DNA from: Nissabacter sp. SGAir0207
GTDB taxonomy: Bacteria; Pseudomonadota; Gammaproteobacteria; Enterobacterales; Enterobacteriaceae
Assembly: GCF_005491205.1 (NCBI RefSeq)
Contig: NZ_CP028035.1
Coordinates: 372,001-436,000 of the forward strand
Direction: 5' to 3'
Length of the DNA stretch: 64,000 nt
In this document: in pieces, positions 21,562 to 32,425 of the stretch
Position numbering within the stretch: position 1 is the first letter of the stretch
How the letters are laid out: every line of letters begins with the position of its first letter
Translations under genes and position numbers: made by a program
The notes under the pieces: generated by a model
What the model saw: the letters and a program-made list of their open reading frames with translations, nothing else
Told to the model about the DNA's origin: nothing
Database searches by the model: none

Positions 21562-22716
21562 TCAGGCATCCCGCGGCAAACCTTTTTCCACCGCGCGCAC
21601 CAGCCTTTTCTGCTGTGGCAGCTGCACTTCCAACTTATTGGCATCGCGCTTCTGAAACTGTTGTGCAATCGCCCAGTGCAGGTGCTCATCCAGCATCTCG
21701 TTCTCTCCCAGCCGCTGTTGCAGCGCCAAAACAATCTCCGCCTGATAGGGCGCGTTGCCCAGTGCGACGGAAACATTGCGCAGCCAGCGCAGGTGGCCAA
21801 TGCGCCGAATCGCTGAGCCTTCAGTCACACGCAGGAACTTCTCCTCACTCCAGGCGAACAGCTCCAGCAGCTCTGGTGCATGTAGCGCCGCGCGCGGGCT
21901 GAAGTCCGCCTCATCCGTTAGTTGGGAGAAGCGGTTCCACGGGCAGATGAGCTGGCAGTCATCGCAGCCATAGATGCGGTTGCCCATCAGCGGGCGGAAC
22001 TCTTCTGGAATTGCCCCCTCCAGCTCAATCGTCAGGTAGGAGATGCAGCGGCGCGCATCTACCGTATAGGGCGCGACAATCGCCCCGGTGGGGCAGGTGG
22101 TCATGCAGGCAACGCACTTGCCGCACTGTTCCGGCTGCGGCTGGTCAACCGGCAGCGGCAGGTCAATCAGCAATTCGCCGAGGAAGAACCATGAGCCGGC
22201 CTCGCGGTTGAGGATAAGTGAGTGTTTACCAACCCAGCCGATACCGGCCTTGGCCGCCAGCGGGCGCTCCATGATGGGCGCGGAGTCCACAAACGGCCGG
22301 AAGCCTACCTCGCCGCCGCCCTGTTCCGAACACCAGCTTTGGATCATCTCCCCCAGCTTTTTCAGCCGTTGGCGCAGTAGCTTGTGGTAGTCGCGCCCCA
22401 GCGCGTAGCGGCTGACGTAGCCCAGTGCCGGGTTCTTCAGCGTCGAGGCGAAGGCCGCCTTGGCTGGCAGGTAGTTCATGCGCACGCTGATCACCCGTAG
22501 GGTGCCGGGCAGCAGCTCGTGGGGCCGCGCCCGCAGCATACCGTGGCGGGCCATCCACTCCATCTCGCCATGGTACTGTTTATCAAGCCAATCCTGGAGT
22601 TTTGGCTCCTCCAGCGAGAGATCGGTGTCGCAGATACCGACCTGCTGGAAGCCTAGCGATTGGCCCCATTGCTTGATATGTTGGGATAATTGATGGAGAT
22701 CGAAGGGGAAAGTCAT
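21562..22716 (-). CDS. queG: QueG, epoxyqueuosine reductase
   Basis: 384 residues from [18 protein letters not shown]. Performs the last step of queuosine synthesis, reducing epoxyqueuosine in tRNA with cobalamin and two 4Fe-4S clusters. The ferredoxin-like cysteines are in CGKCVACMTTCPTGAI and CDDCQLICPWN; a HEAT-like C-terminal region follows. Longer in-frame starts run back through nnr on the other strand and are rejected. Its ATG overlaps the ATG of the divergent nnr by two bases. Confidence 0.96.
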   Translation of the reverse strand: MTFPFDLHQLSQHIKQWGQSLGFQQVGICDTDLSLEEPKLQDWLDKQYHGEMEWMARHGMLRARPHELLPGTLRVISVRMNYLPAKAAFASTLKNPALGYVSRYALGRDYHKLLRQRLKKLGEMIQSWCSEQGGGEVGFRPFVDSAPIMERPLAAKAGIGWVGKHSLILNREAGSWFFLGELLIDLPLPVDQPQPEQCGKCVACMTTCPTGAIVAPYTVDARRCISYLTIELEGAIPEEFRPLMGNRIYGCDDCQLICPWNRFSQLTDEADFSPRAALHAPELLELFAWSEEKFLRVTEGSAIRRIGHLRWLRNVSVALGNAPYQAEIVLALQQRLGENEMLDEHLHWAIAQQFQKRDANKLEVQLPQQKRLVRAVEKGLPRDA

Positions 22717-24226
22717 GGCAAACCAACGTGAAGAACAAAACACGCCCAGTTTACCACACTCTGTGTTCGCCGCAGACTGGATTAGATCGGCAGAAGCACA
22801 GGCGGCGCAGGAGAGCGGCACCACGCTCTACGGCCTGATGCAGCGCGCCGGGCTGGCAGCCTTCGAACTGGCAAGGAGACACTATCCCCATAGCCGCCAC
22901 TGGCTGGTGCTGTGCGGGCATGGTAACAACGGCGGCGACGGCTATGTGGTGGCGACGCTGGCGCGCGCCGCCGGGCTGCGCGTCACGCTGATTGCGGTGC
23001 CGGGGCAGCGCCCACTGCCGCCTGAGGCGCAGCAGGCACAAGCGGCCTGGCAGGCGGCCGGTGGCGAGATTCACGCCCCCGAGGATGATTGGCCGGAGGA
23101 GGGCGATCTGATCATCGATGGCCTGCTTGGCACCGGGCTTTCTGCCGCGCCGCGCGCGCCCTACGATCGGCTGATTGAGCAGGCCAACCGCCATCCGGCA
23201 TCGCGCATCGCGCTCGACATCCCCTCCGGGCTGCTGGCAGAGAGCGGCCAGACACCGGGGAGCGTCATCCGCGCCGACCACACGCTGGCCTTTATCGCCC
23301 TGAAACCGGGCCTGTTAACCGGTCAGGCGCGCGATTGGGTCGGGCAGCTTCACCATTCTGCGCTAGGCTTAGAAGAATGGCTGCAAAAACAACGGGTCAC
23401 CCTGACTCGTTTGGATGCCAGTTCGCTGACGCGCTGGCTGACGCCGCGCCGCCCCTGTTCGCACAAGGGGGAGCATGGCCGCCTGCTGGTGGTGGGTGGC
23501 GACCACGGTTTCGCGGGCGCGATCCGCATGGCCTCGGAAGCCGCCTTGCGCAGCGGTGCCGGGCTGGTGCGAGTACTTACTCACAAAGAAAATATCGCGC
23601 CGCTGCTGACCGCACGCCCGGAGCTGATGGTACAGGAACTGGACGATGAGGCGCTGGCGGCAGGCGAAGAGTGGGCCGATGTTCTGGTGATTGGGCCGGG
23701 GCTGGGCCAGTCGGCGTGGAGCAAAAATGCGCTGGCCGCGCTGCGCGGCAGCGACAAACCCATGCTATGGGATGCGGATGCGCTAAACCTGCTGGCAAAA
23801 GCCCCGGATAAGCGTCAGAATCGCGTCCTCACGCCGCATCCGGGCGAGGCAGCCCGGTTATTGGGCTGCTCGGTCAAAGAGGTTGAGAGTGATCGCTTAC
23901 TTTCAGCCAAAAAGCTGACAGAGTGCTATGGCGGCGTAGTGGTATTGAAAGGTGCGGGAACGATAATCGCCAGTGAAAGCGGCGAGCGGGCGATTGCCGA
24001 TGTCGGCAATGCGGGCATGGCATCCGGCGGCATGGGTGATATCCTTTCAGGGATCATCGGCGGCCTGCTGGGGCAGCAACTGTCGCCCTTTGATGCCGCC
24101 TGTGCGGGCTGTGTGGTGCATGGCCATGCGGCGGATCTGATCGCCCGGCGACAGGGCACCCGCGGGCTGCTGGCCACCGATTTACTGCCGGTTATCGCGC
24201 AAAGTGTTAATCCAGAGTTGAAATAA
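22715..24226 (+). CDS. nnr: Nnr, bifunctional NAD(P)HX epimerase/dehydratase
   Basis: 503 residues. Repairs hydrated NAD(P)H. The N-terminal epimerase domain (about 10-220) shows [19 protein letters not shown] and [13 protein letters not shown]; the C-terminal ribokinase-like ADP-dependent dehydratase domain (about 230-500) shows [33 protein letters not shown] and [20 protein letters not shown]. It is the first gene of the run nnr-tsaE-amiB-mutL-miaA-hfq-hflXKC, with a 13-bp gap to tsaE. Its start codon overlaps that of queG on the opposite strand. Confidence 0.96.
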   Translation: MANQREEQNTPSLPHSVFAADWIRSAEAQAAQESGTTLYGLMQRAGLAAFELARRHYPHSRHWLVLCGHGNNGGDGYVVATLARAAGLRVTLIAVPGQRPLPPEAQQAQAAWQAAGGEIHAPEDDWPEEGDLIIDGLLGTGLSAAPRAPYDRLIEQANRHPASRIALDIPSGLLAESGQTPGSVIRADHTLAFIALKPGLLTGQARDWVGQLHHSALGLEEWLQKQRVTLTRLDASSLTRWLTPRRPCSHKGEHGRLLVVGGDHGFAGAIRMASEAALRSGAGLVRVLTHKENIAPLLTARPELMVQELDDEALAAGEEWADVLVIGPGLGQSAWSKNALAALRGSDKPMLWDADALNLLAKAPDKRQNRVLTPHPGEAARLLGCSVKEVESDRLLSAKKLTECYGGVVVLKGAGTIIASESGERAIADVGNAGMASGGMGDILSGIIGGLLGQQLSPFDAACAGCVVHGHAADLIARRQGTRGLLATDLLPVIAQSVNPELK

Positions 24227-24239
24227 ACGATATAACTTA

Positions 24240-24710
24240 ATGAAAGAACTTATTTTATCTCTGCCGGACGAGGCAGCCACCGTGGCACTGGGCACACAAT
24301 TGGCCCGTGCCTGTACGCAATCCAGCGTGATCCACCTGTTGGGCGATCTTGGCGCCGGCAAAACCACCTTTAGCCGCGGCTTCCTGCAGGCGCTCGGCCA
24401 TCAGGGCAATGTAAAAAGCCCGACCTACACCCTGGTGGAGCCTTACATGCTCTCGCCGCTGGCGGTGTACCACTTCGACCTCTACCGGCTGGCCGATCCC
24501 GAGGAGCTGGAGTTCATGGGCATCCGTGACTACTTCGCGCAGGATGCGGTCTGTCTGGTGGAGTGGCCGCAGCAGGGGGCGGGTGTCCTGCCGGAGCCAG
24601 ATTTGGAGTTGCTGCTGGATTATTGCGGGGAGGGACGCCAGGCGACGCTGCGCGCCCTGTCAGGCTATGGCAGTGACATGCTGCAACGCGTTGCTGCTCA
24701 GCAGGGATAA
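24240..24710 (+). CDS. tsaE: TsaE, tRNA t6A synthesis ATPase
   Basis: 156 residues. The Walker A motif [13 protein letters not shown] is near residue 36-46; [10 protein letters not shown] and [23 protein letters not shown] are family signatures. TsaE acts with TsaB, TsaC and TsaD to place threonylcarbamoyl on A37 of ANN-decoding tRNAs. It sits between nnr and amiB with gaps of 13 and 6 bp. Confidence 0.96.
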   Translation: MKELILSLPDEAATVALGTQLARACTQSSVIHLLGDLGAGKTTFSRGFLQALGHQGNVKSPTYTLVEPYMLSPLAVYHFDLYRLADPEELEFMGIRDYFAQDAVCLVEWPQQGAGVLPEPDLELLLDYCGEGRQATLRALSGYGSDMLQRVAAQQG

Positions 24711-24716
24711 CCAAAG

Positions 24717-26414
24717 ATGATGCAAGGGAACAGCCGTTTTGCCCGGTGGGCGAGCACCACGCGCCGCGCGCTGTCGCTGCTGGCCGTGCTCGGGTTGCTG
24801 GGGCCGCTCGCCGCCCTGGCCTCCAACCTGAAGGATATTCAGGTCACCAATGGCGCGCAGCAATCCACCGTCACCCTCAGTTTTGATGGGGCGCCGGTCT
24901 ACGCCTTTTTCCCGTTGCATAACCCGGAGCGTCTGGTGATTGACGTCCGCCAGAGCGGCGTGATCTCCGGCCTGCCGCTGGAGTTCAGCGGCCAGAATCT
25001 GGTGAAACGCATCCGTACCAGTACGCCGAAAGATGCCCAGAGCATCCGGCTGGTGCTGGAGCTGACCGGCAAAAGCCGCGCCCGCGCCGCCACCCAGCAG
25101 GGCGGCGGCCGCCAGAACGTGGTCTTTACCCTCAGCGGGCAGGGCAGTGGCGCAGACAGCCGCATCACCCGCGCTACCCCAGCCGCGCCAGCCGCCCGGC
25201 CAGCCAGCCGACAGCCAGCCGCCAACCCGTTTGACGGCAACAAAGTCACGGCAGTCACCAGCGGCACCACCTCTACCCGCCCCGCCAGCCGCAGCACCAG
25301 TGCCAGCGACCGCATTGTGGTGGCGATTGACGCCGGTCATGGTGGGCAAGACCCTGGAGCCATCGGCCCCAGCGGACTGAAAGAGAAGAACGTTACCATC
25401 GCCATCGCCCGCAAACTGCGTGAGCAGCTGAATAACGACCCGATGTTCCGGCCAGTACTGACGCGCGACGGCGACTACTTCATCTCGGTGATGGGGCGCT
25501 CGGACGTGGCGCGCAAGCAGGGCGCCAGTATGCTGGTTTCTATCCATGCCGACGCCGCGCCGAACCGCAGCGCCTCGGGTGCCTCGGTATGGGTGCTCTC
25601 CAACCGCCGCGCCAACAGCGAGATGGCCAACTGGCTGGAGCAGCATGAGAAGCAGTCAGAGCTGCTGGGCGGCGCGGGCGACCTGCTCGCCAACAGCGCC
25701 GACGATCCCTACCTGAGCCAGGCAGTGCTGGATCTTCAGTTTGGCCACTCCCAGCGCGTGGGCTATGACGTGGCGGTCAAGGTGCTGCGTGAGCTGCAAC
25801 GCGTTGGCTCGCTGCACAAGCGTCGGCCAGAGCACGCCAGCCTGGGTGTATTGCGCTCGCCGGATATTCCCTCCCTGCTGGTAGAGACCGGCTTCATCAG
25901 TAACAGCACGGAGGAGCGGCTGCTGGGCAGCAATGCCTATCAGGAGAAGATTGCCCGCGCCATTCATACTGGCCTGCGCAGCTACTTCCTGACGCATCCC
26001 TACCAATCCGGCCCAAAGGTGGAGAACCGGCCGCTGACCGCCTCAGCGACCGGTAGCGAGGCGGCGGACGAACCGGTGGTGCATGGCACCAGCAGCAAGA
26101 AGGGAAAGGTGCATGTGGTGAAACGTGGCGAGACGCTCTCCGGCATCGCCCAATCCTACGGCCTCTCCACCAGCCAATTGAGCACGTATAATCACCTGAA
26201 GAAGCCGGGCGTCTGGACAGGCCAACGCCTGAAGATCCCGGCCAACTCCAGTACCCATACCGCGCCGGCCCGTCCGGCGCGCCATAAGGTGGTACGCGGG
26301 GACACGCTGTCTGACATCGCGTCCCACTACGGCGTCAGCATGGCCGACATCAAACGCGCCAACCATCTCAAATCCGGTGAGGTACAGCTCGGGCAGACAT
26401 TGATCATCCCCTGA
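24717..26414 (+). CDS. amiB: AmiB, N-acetylmuramoyl-L-alanine amidase with two LysM repeats
   Basis: 565 residues. Signal peptide 1-36 ([10 protein letters not shown]), AMIN domain about 37-140, an Ala/Pro/Arg/Ser-rich linker about 145-200, then the zinc amidase_3 domain ([42 protein letters not shown]). Two LysM domains end the protein, at about 463-505 and 521-563. It cleaves septal peptidoglycan during division under EnvC/FtsEX control. E. coli AmiB is about 445 residues and, as I recall, has a single LysM, so this form is longer. Confidence 0.95.
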   Translation: MMQGNSRFARWASTTRRALSLLAVLGLLGPLAALASNLKDIQVTNGAQQSTVTLSFDGAPVYAFFPLHNPERLVIDVRQSGVISGLPLEFSGQNLVKRIRTSTPKDAQSIRLVLELTGKSRARAATQQGGGRQNVVFTLSGQGSGADSRITRATPAAPAARPASRQPAANPFDGNKVTAVTSGTTSTRPASRSTSASDRIVVAIDAGHGGQDPGAIGPSGLKEKNVTIAIARKLREQLNNDPMFRPVLTRDGDYFISVMGRSDVARKQGASMLVSIHADAAPNRSASGASVWVLSNRRANSEMANWLEQHEKQSELLGGAGDLLANSADDPYLSQAVLDLQFGHSQRVGYDVAVKVLRELQRVGSLHKRRPEHASLGVLRSPDIPSLLVETGFISNSTEERLLGSNAYQEKIARAIHTGLRSYFLTHPYQSGPKVENRPLTASATGSEAADEPVVHGTSSKKGKVHVVKRGETLSGIAQSYGLSTSQLSTYNHLKKPGVWTGQRLKIPANSSTHTAPARPARHKVVRGDTLSDIASHYGVSMADIKRANHLKSGEVQLGQTLIIP

Positions 26415-26463
26415 TCTGCCCCCATCTGCTTCTCATTGAGTTATTTCCTGTTCAGGAGCACGC

Positions 26464-28389
26464 ATGGCTATTCAGGTTCTTCCTCCCCAGCTTGCCAACC
26501 AGATCGCCGCCGGCGAGGTGGTCGAGCGCCCGGCGTCAGTGGTCAAGGAGTTGGTCGAAAACAGCCTGGATGCCGGTGCGACGCGCATTGATATTGAGAT
26601 TGACCGCGGCGGCGCCAAGCTGATTCGCATTCGCGACAATGGTTGCGGCATCGCCCAGCAGGAGCTGGCGCTGGCGCTGGCCCGCCACGCCACCAGCAAG
26701 ATCAGTTCGCTGGATGACCTGGAGGCGATCATGAGCCTCGGCTTTCGTGGCGAGGCGCTGGCCAGCATCAGTTCGGTCTCCCGCCTGACGCTGACGTCAC
26801 GCACCGCCGACCAAAACGAGGCGTGGCAGGCCTACGCCGAGGGGCGCGACATGGCGGTCACCGTCAAACCGGCGGCGCACCCGGTCGGCTCCACGCTGGA
26901 GGTGCTCGACCTCTTCTATAACACCCCGGCCCGCCGCAAATTCCTACGTACCGAGAAGACCGAGTTCGGCCACATTGATGAGGTGGTGCGGCGCATCGCG
27001 CTGGCGCGCTTTGACGTCGCCATCACCCTCAGCCACAACGGCAAGGTGATGCGCCAGTACCGTGCGGCGAAAGATCCCTCCCAGCATGAGCGGCGGCTTG
27101 GCTCGATTTGCGGGCCGCAGTTCCTGCAACATGCGCTGGCGGTGTCGTGGAGCCACGGCGATCTCGCCATCCGTGGCTGGGTGGCTGACCCGGCTGGCTC
27201 ACGCGCATTGGCGGAGATGCAGTACTGCTACGTCAACAACCGCATGATGAAGGATCGGCTGATCAACCATGCCATCCGTCAGGCCTATCAGGATCAGCTC
27301 AAGGATGACCAACTACCGGCCTACGTGCTCTATCTGGATATCGATCCGCATCAGGTGGATGTCAACGTCCATCCGGCCAAGCATGAGGTGCGCTTCCATC
27401 AGGCGCGGCTGGTGCATGACTTTATCTATCAGGCGGTGATGAGCGTGTTGCAGGAGGCGGGCACCGCCGCGTTGCCGCTGCATGATGAGCAGGCGCAGGT
27501 ACCGGAGTTGCCGCGCTGGCAGCCGGAGACACGGCAGGCGGCGGGCACCAACCAGTTCTCCGAACCGGCCCCGCGCCGCGCGCCCGAAACGCCGCCAGCC
27601 AGAGAGAACGCGCCGCGTCCTGCCACTGGCCCGGCGCGTAGCGGTGGCTCGGCGCGGGAGCCTGCGGGCCACTATGGCGGTCGGCCACCGGAGCAGCCTG
27701 CCTATGACAAACGCGAGGGCGAGCTGTACCGCAAGCTGCTGCAACCGGCGGTGGTGGAGGAGCGCATGGCTGCACCGTCGCCTGCCGCACCGCCTGCTGC
27801 CCAACCGGTGCAGGAGGAGGCATTGCAGGGACACAGTCAGAGTTTTGGCCGGGTACTGACGGTGGCCGCGCCCTGCTATGCGCTGCTGGAGCGCGCCAGT
27901 GGGCTGGCGCTGCTCAACCTGCCGGTGGCCGAGCGCTGGCTGAAACAGGCGCAACTGATGCCGCCGCCGGAGGGGCTGCGCCCGCAGCCGCTGCTGATCC
28001 CACTCAAGCTGACCCTCAGCAAGGCCGAGGCCAGCGCGGCGCAACAGAGCCAGCCGCTGCTGGCGACGCTGGGCATTGAACTGGCGATTGAGCACGGCCG
28101 CGCCACCCTGCGCGCCGTACCTTTACCATTACGGCAACAAAACTTACAAAAGTTGATACCAGACCTGTTAGGCTATCTGGCCTCCGCGTCTGAATCGACG
28201 GCTGCCCTCGTCGCTGGCTGGCTGGCACGCCACCTCGGCAGTGACCATGAGAAGTGGAACACCGCCCAGGCCATCCAGTTGCTGGCGGAGGTAGAACGAC
28301 TCTGCCCGTCGTTGGTGAAAGCACCGCCGGCGGGTCTTTTGCAACCTGTTGAATTAGCGGAAGTGATTGCCTCCTTTAGCCATGACTGA
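26464..28389 (+). CDS. mutL: MutL, DNA mismatch repair protein
   Basis: 641 residues. N-terminal GHKL ATPase domain: [29 protein letters not shown] and [15 protein letters not shown] variable linker rich in P, A and R (about 335-450) follows, then the C-terminal dimerisation domain. It lacks an obvious DQHA-type endonuclease motif, as expected where MutH makes the nick. It couples MutS mismatch recognition to MutH and UvrD. Its stop overlaps the miaA start by 8 bp. Confidence 0.97.
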   Translation: MAIQVLPPQLANQIAAGEVVERPASVVKELVENSLDAGATRIDIEIDRGGAKLIRIRDNGCGIAQQELALALARHATSKISSLDDLEAIMSLGFRGEALASISSVSRLTLTSRTADQNEAWQAYAEGRDMAVTVKPAAHPVGSTLEVLDLFYNTPARRKFLRTEKTEFGHIDEVVRRIALARFDVAITLSHNGKVMRQYRAAKDPSQHERRLGSICGPQFLQHALAVSWSHGDLAIRGWVADPAGSRALAEMQYCYVNNRMMKDRLINHAIRQAYQDQLKDDQLPAYVLYLDIDPHQVDVNVHPAKHEVRFHQARLVHDFIYQAVMSVLQEAGTAALPLHDEQAQVPELPRWQPETRQAAGTNQFSEPAPRRAPETPPARENAPRPATGPARSGGSAREPAGHYGGRPPEQPAYDKREGELYRKLLQPAVVEERMAAPSPAAPPAAQPVQEEALQGHSQSFGRVLTVAAPCYALLERASGLALLNLPVAERWLKQAQLMPPPEGLRPQPLLIPLKLTLSKAEASAAQQSQPLLATLGIELAIEHGRATLRAVPLPLRQQNLQKLIPDLLGYLASASESTAALVAGWLARHLGSDHEKWNTAQAIQLLAEVERLCPSLVKAPPAGLLQPVELAEVIASFSHD

Positions 28390-29323
28390 TCTACATAACA
28401 ACACCGCACCGACGGCAATCTTTATTATGGGCCCGACGGCGTCTGGCAAGACCGCACTGGCGATGGCGCTGCACCAGCGCCTGCCGGTTGAGCTGATCAG
28501 CGTCGATTCCGCGCTGATCTACCGCGGCATGGATATTGGCACCGCCAAGCCGACGGCGCAGGAGCTGGCGGCGTTTCCGCACCGGCTGATCGATATTCGT
28601 GATCCGGCGCAATCTTACTCCGCCGCCGATTTCCGCGCCGATGCGCTGCGTGAGATGGCCGCCATCACCGCGCGGGGCAATATTCCGCTGCTGGTGGGCG
28701 GAACCATGCTCTATTTCAAAGCGTTGCTGGAGGGGCTTTCCCCCTTGCCGCAGGCGGACGCGGCAGTGCGGCAGGAGATCGAGGCGCGCGCGGCCCGTGA
28801 GGGCTGGGAAGCGCTGCATCACCAATTACGTGAAATCGATCCCATTTCTGCTCACCGCATTCATCCGAATGATCCGCAGAGACTCTCCAGAGCACTGGAA
28901 GTTTTTTTTATTTCGGGTAAAACTTTAACAGAACTGACAAAAATTTCGGGTGAAACGCTGCCTTATCGTGTCCAACAGTTTGCCATCGCGCCCACGGAGC
29001 GCGCGGTATTGCACCAGCGCATTGAGCTGCGGTTCCGGCAGATGCTGGAGGCTGGTTTTGAGGACGAGGTGAGGGCGCTGTTCGCCCGCGGCGATTTGCA
29101 TACGGATTTGCCTGCCATTCGCTGTGTCGGTTATCGCCAGATGTGGTCTTACCTGGCTGGCAAAATTAGTTACGATGAGATGGTTTATCGTGGTATTTGT
29201 GCGACGCGTCAGCTGGCTAAGCGGCAGATGACCTGGTTGCGCGGTTGGGACGACGTGGAGTGGCTGGAGAGTGAAAAGCCTGACGCGGCGCTGGATCGTG
29301 TCCTTCAGGTTGTTGGTGCATAG
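28382..29323 (+). CDS. miaA: MiaA, tRNA dimethylallyltransferase
   Basis: 313 residues from [24 protein letters not shown]. Adds the isopentenyl group to A37 of tRNAs that read UNN codons. The P-loop GPTASGKT is at 17-24; [18 protein letters not shown] and [10 protein letters not shown] are conserved. The start overlaps the end of mutL by 8 bp. A start 5 codons upstream is possible but gives an atypical N-terminus. Codons at about 28893-28965 are markedly AT-rich compared with the rest, which may mark embedded promoter elements for hfq. Confidence 0.96.
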   Translation: MTDLHNNTAPTAIFIMGPTASGKTALAMALHQRLPVELISVDSALIYRGMDIGTAKPTAQELAAFPHRLIDIRDPAQSYSAADFRADALREMAAITARGNIPLLVGGTMLYFKALLEGLSPLPQADAAVRQEIEARAAREGWEALHHQLREIDPISAHRIHPNDPQRLSRALEVFFISGKTLTELTKISGETLPYRVQQFAIAPTERAVLHQRIELRFRQMLEAGFEDEVRALFARGDLHTDLPAIRCVGYRQMWSYLAGKISYDEMVYRGICATRQLAKRQMTWLRGWDDVEWLESEKPDAALDRVLQVVGA

Positions 29324-29424
29324 ATCGGGTGATTGTGTACAATTGATTGGTACTCAGCGCGCAAATTTTTAAGTCGTTTATTTTAGGGCCGTCAGGCTCT
29401 TAGTTACAAACAACAAGCAAATAA

Positions 29425-29748
<324 letters not shown>

Positions 29749-29772
29749 AGCGTATCGCTGGTCAACCATGAC

Positions 29773-29806
29773 GGGAACTGTGGGCAGCTGGCTGCTTATG
29801 GTTCCC
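29773..29806 (+). repeat. Hairpin in the hfq-hflX gap
   Basis: GGGAAC (29773-29778) pairs with GTTCCC (29801-29806), with an inner CAGC/GCTG stem. No T-run follows (GCCCTAGCGG), so it is not a classical terminator. It could stabilise the 3' end of hfq mRNA or tune hflX expression; that is inference. Confidence 0.5.
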
Positions 29807-29843
29807 GCCCTAGCGGTTTCAGTCCGTTTAAGAGGTTGCACGC

Positions 29844-31124
29844 TTGTTTGACCGTTATGAAGCCGGTGAGCAGGCCGTACTGGTTCATATCTATTTCTCG
29901 CAGGATAAAGATATTGAGAATCTGAGTGAGTTTGAATCACTCGTCTCATCTGCGGGCGTTGAATCTTTGCAGGTCATCACGGGCAGTCGCAAAGCCCCAC
30001 ATCCCAAGTACTTTGTCGGTGAAGGCAAGGCCGAAGAAATTGCGGACGCCGTAAAAGCCACAGGTGCTTCCGTCGTCTTGTTTGATCACGCGCTCTCCCC
30101 CGCCCAGGAACGAAACCTGGAGCGCCTGTGCGAGTGCCGTGTCATCGACCGTACTGGACTTATTTTAGATATTTTCGCCCAGCGTGCCCGTACCCACGAG
30201 GGTAAGTTGCAGGTTGAGCTGGCCCAGTTGCGCCACATTGCCACGCGTCTGGTGCGCGGCTGGACGCACCTGGAGCGGCAGAAGGGCGGCATCGGGTTGC
30301 GCGGGCCGGGTGAAACCCAGCTCGAAACCGACCGCCGGCTGCTGCGTGACCGCATCCGTTTGATCCTCTCCCGCCTTGAGCGGGTCGAGAAGCAGCGTGA
30401 GCAGGGCCGCCGCGCGCGTGATCGCGCCGAGGTGCCGACCGTGTCGCTGGTGGGTTACACCAACGCCGGCAAGTCCACGCTGTTCAACCGCCTGACCTCG
30501 GCGGAGGTCTATGCCGCCGACCAGCTGTTCGCCACGCTGGACCCCACGCTGCGGCGCGTTGACGTCGCGGACGTCGGCGACACGGTGCTGGCGGATACCG
30601 TTGGATTTATTCGCCACCTGCCCCATGACCTGGTGGCGGCCTTCAAGGCTACCCTGCAAGAGACGCGACTGGCGTCACTGCTTCTGCATGTGGTGGATGC
30701 CGCTGACATCCGCATGGATGAGAATATTGAGGCGGTCAATACCGTTCTGGCAGAGATCGAGGCAAACGAGATCCCTGTGCTGTTAGTGATGAATAAAGTC
30801 GATATGTTGGAGAACATTGCGCCGCGTATCGATCGCAACGAGGAGAATTTGCCGATACGGGTGTGGTTGTCTGCCCAGACTGGTGAAGGCATCCCGTTGC
30901 TGTTTCAAGCGTTGACGGAGCGTCTTTCCGGTGAAATCGCGCAATTTGATGTGCGGCTCCCACCCCAGGCAGGCCGTCTGCGCAGCCGTTTTTACCAGCT
31001 TCAGGCGATAGAAAAAGAGTGGATTGAAGAGGACGGCAGCATCGGCCTTTCGGTGCGGATGCCTATCGTTGAGTGGCGTCGCCTCTGTAAGCAAGAGCAG
31101 GAGCTCACCGGCTTTGTCGTGTGA
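29844..31124 (+). CDS. hflX: HflX, ribosome-splitting GTPase
   Basis: 426 residues starting at a TTG codon; the following [20 protein letters not shown] is the universal HflX start and no ATG is suitably placed. The N-terminal HflX domain includes GKAEEI and [15 protein letters not shown]; GTPase motifs are [25 protein letters not shown] and NKVDM. HflX binds the 50S subunit and rescues stalled ribosomes under heat shock. The non-ATG start is the same as in E. coli and probably limits synthesis. Confidence 0.96.
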   Translation: MFDRYEAGEQAVLVHIYFSQDKDIENLSEFESLVSSAGVESLQVITGSRKAPHPKYFVGEGKAEEIADAVKATGASVVLFDHALSPAQERNLERLCECRVIDRTGLILDIFAQRARTHEGKLQVELAQLRHIATRLVRGWTHLERQKGGIGLRGPGETQLETDRRLLRDRIRLILSRLERVEKQREQGRRARDRAEVPTVSLVGYTNAGKSTLFNRLTSAEVYAADQLFATLDPTLRRVDVADVGDTVLADTVGFIRHLPHDLVAAFKATLQETRLASLLLHVVDAADIRMDENIEAVNTVLAEIEANEIPVLLVMNKVDMLENIAPRIDRNEENLPIRVWLSAQTGEGIPLLFQALTERLSGEIAQFDVRLPPQAGRLRSRFYQLQAIEKEWIEEDGSIGLSVRMPIVEWRRLCKQEQELTGFVV

Positions 31125-31180
31125 ATCGGACCTGTAAGGCAAGCCTGAAGAACACCAATCATAAAAGAATGGAGCTAAAC

Positions 31181-32422
31181 ATGGCGTGGAATCAGCCCGG
31201 TAATAACGGACAGGACCGCGATCCGTGGGGGAGCAGCAATAATAATGGCGGCAACTCTGGCGGAAATAATAAAGGCGGTCGTGAACAAGGCCCGCCTGAC
31301 CTGGATGATATCTTCCGTAAGCTCAGCAAAAAGCTGGGCAACTTTGGCGGCAGAGGGACAGGCAGTGGCAGCGGCGGCACGGGCCGCGGCGTAAGCGGCC
31401 GGCTGGCCGGCATCGCGGCAGCTGCCGTGGTGGTGATTTGGGCAGCCAGCGGCTTCTACACCATCAAGGAAGCGGAGCGGGGCGTGGTAACCCGCTTCGG
31501 CAAGTTTAGCCATCTGGTCCAGCCGGGCCTGAACTGGAAACCGACCTTCGTTGACAAGGTGCGGGCGGTGAACGTGGAGTCCGTGCGCGAGCTGGCGGCC
31601 TCTGGCGTGATGCTGACCGCGGATGAGAACGTGGTGCGCGTGGAGATGAACGTGCAGTACCGCGTCACTGACCCGGAAGCCTACCTGTTCAGCGTGGTCA
31701 ATGCCGACGACAGCCTGAGTCAGGCCACCGACAGCGCCCTGCGCGGCGTGATTGGCAAATACACCATGGACCGCATCCTGACCGAAGGGCGTACCGTGGT
31801 GCGTAATGACACCCAACGCGTGCTGGAAGAGACCGTCCGTCCGTACAAGATGGGCATCACGCTGCTGGACGTCAACTTCCAGGCAGCACGTCCGCCGGAA
31901 GAGGTGAAAGCGGCCTTTGATGATGCGATTGCCGCCCGTGAGAACGAGCAGCAGTACATCCGTGAGGCAGAAGCCTACGCTAATCAGGTGCAGCCACAGG
32001 CCAACGGCCAGGCACAGCGCATTCTGGAGAACGCCAAGGCGTATAAAGACCGCACCGTGCTGGAAGCGCAGGGTGAGGTGGCGCGTTTCGCCCGCCTGTT
32101 GCCGGAGTATAAGGCTGCGCCGCAGATCACCCGCGAGCGTCTCTACATCGAAACGATGGAGAAGGTGCTGAGCGAAACCCGTAAGGTGTTGGTTAGCGAC
32201 AAGGGCAACAACCTGATGGTGCTGCCGTTGGAGCAGCTGATGCGCGGCGGCAAATCCACGTCTGCCAGCAACGACAGCAATGACAGCCTGATCCGCCTGA
32301 ACCCTCTGGGCGGCACCAGCGGCCAGGCGGACAACAGCCCGCGCCCGGTGGACAACAATGTGATGGACCAGCGCCGCGCCAACGCGCAGCGTGACGATAC
32401 CACTCGCGTAGGGAGAGAGTAA
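31181..32422 (+). CDS. hflK: HflK, regulator of FtsH protease
   Basis: 413 residues from MAWNQPGNNGQDRDPWG, 7 bases after GGAG. A Gly/Asn-rich N-terminus, one membrane helix at about 76-93, then a periplasmic SPFH (band 7) domain (ERGVVTRFGKFSHLVQPGLNWKP) and a long helical region. HflK and HflC form the large periplasmic cage around FtsH. It is followed by hflC after 3 bp. Longer in-frame starts lie upstream but lack the family N-terminus. Confidence 0.97.
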   Translation: MAWNQPGNNGQDRDPWGSSNNNGGNSGGNNKGGREQGPPDLDDIFRKLSKKLGNFGGRGTGSGSGGTGRGVSGRLAGIAAAAVVVIWAASGFYTIKEAERGVVTRFGKFSHLVQPGLNWKPTFVDKVRAVNVESVRELAASGVMLTADENVVRVEMNVQYRVTDPEAYLFSVVNADDSLSQATDSALRGVIGKYTMDRILTEGRTVVRNDTQRVLEETVRPYKMGITLLDVNFQAARPPEEVKAAFDDAIAARENEQQYIREAEAYANQVQPQANGQAQRILENAKAYKDRTVLEAQGEVARFARLLPEYKAAPQITRERLYIETMEKVLSETRKVLVSDKGNNLMVLPLEQLMRGGKSTSASNDSNDSLIRLNPLGGTSGQADNSPRPVDNNVMDQRRANAQRDDTTRVGRE

Positions 32423-32425
32423 CCA

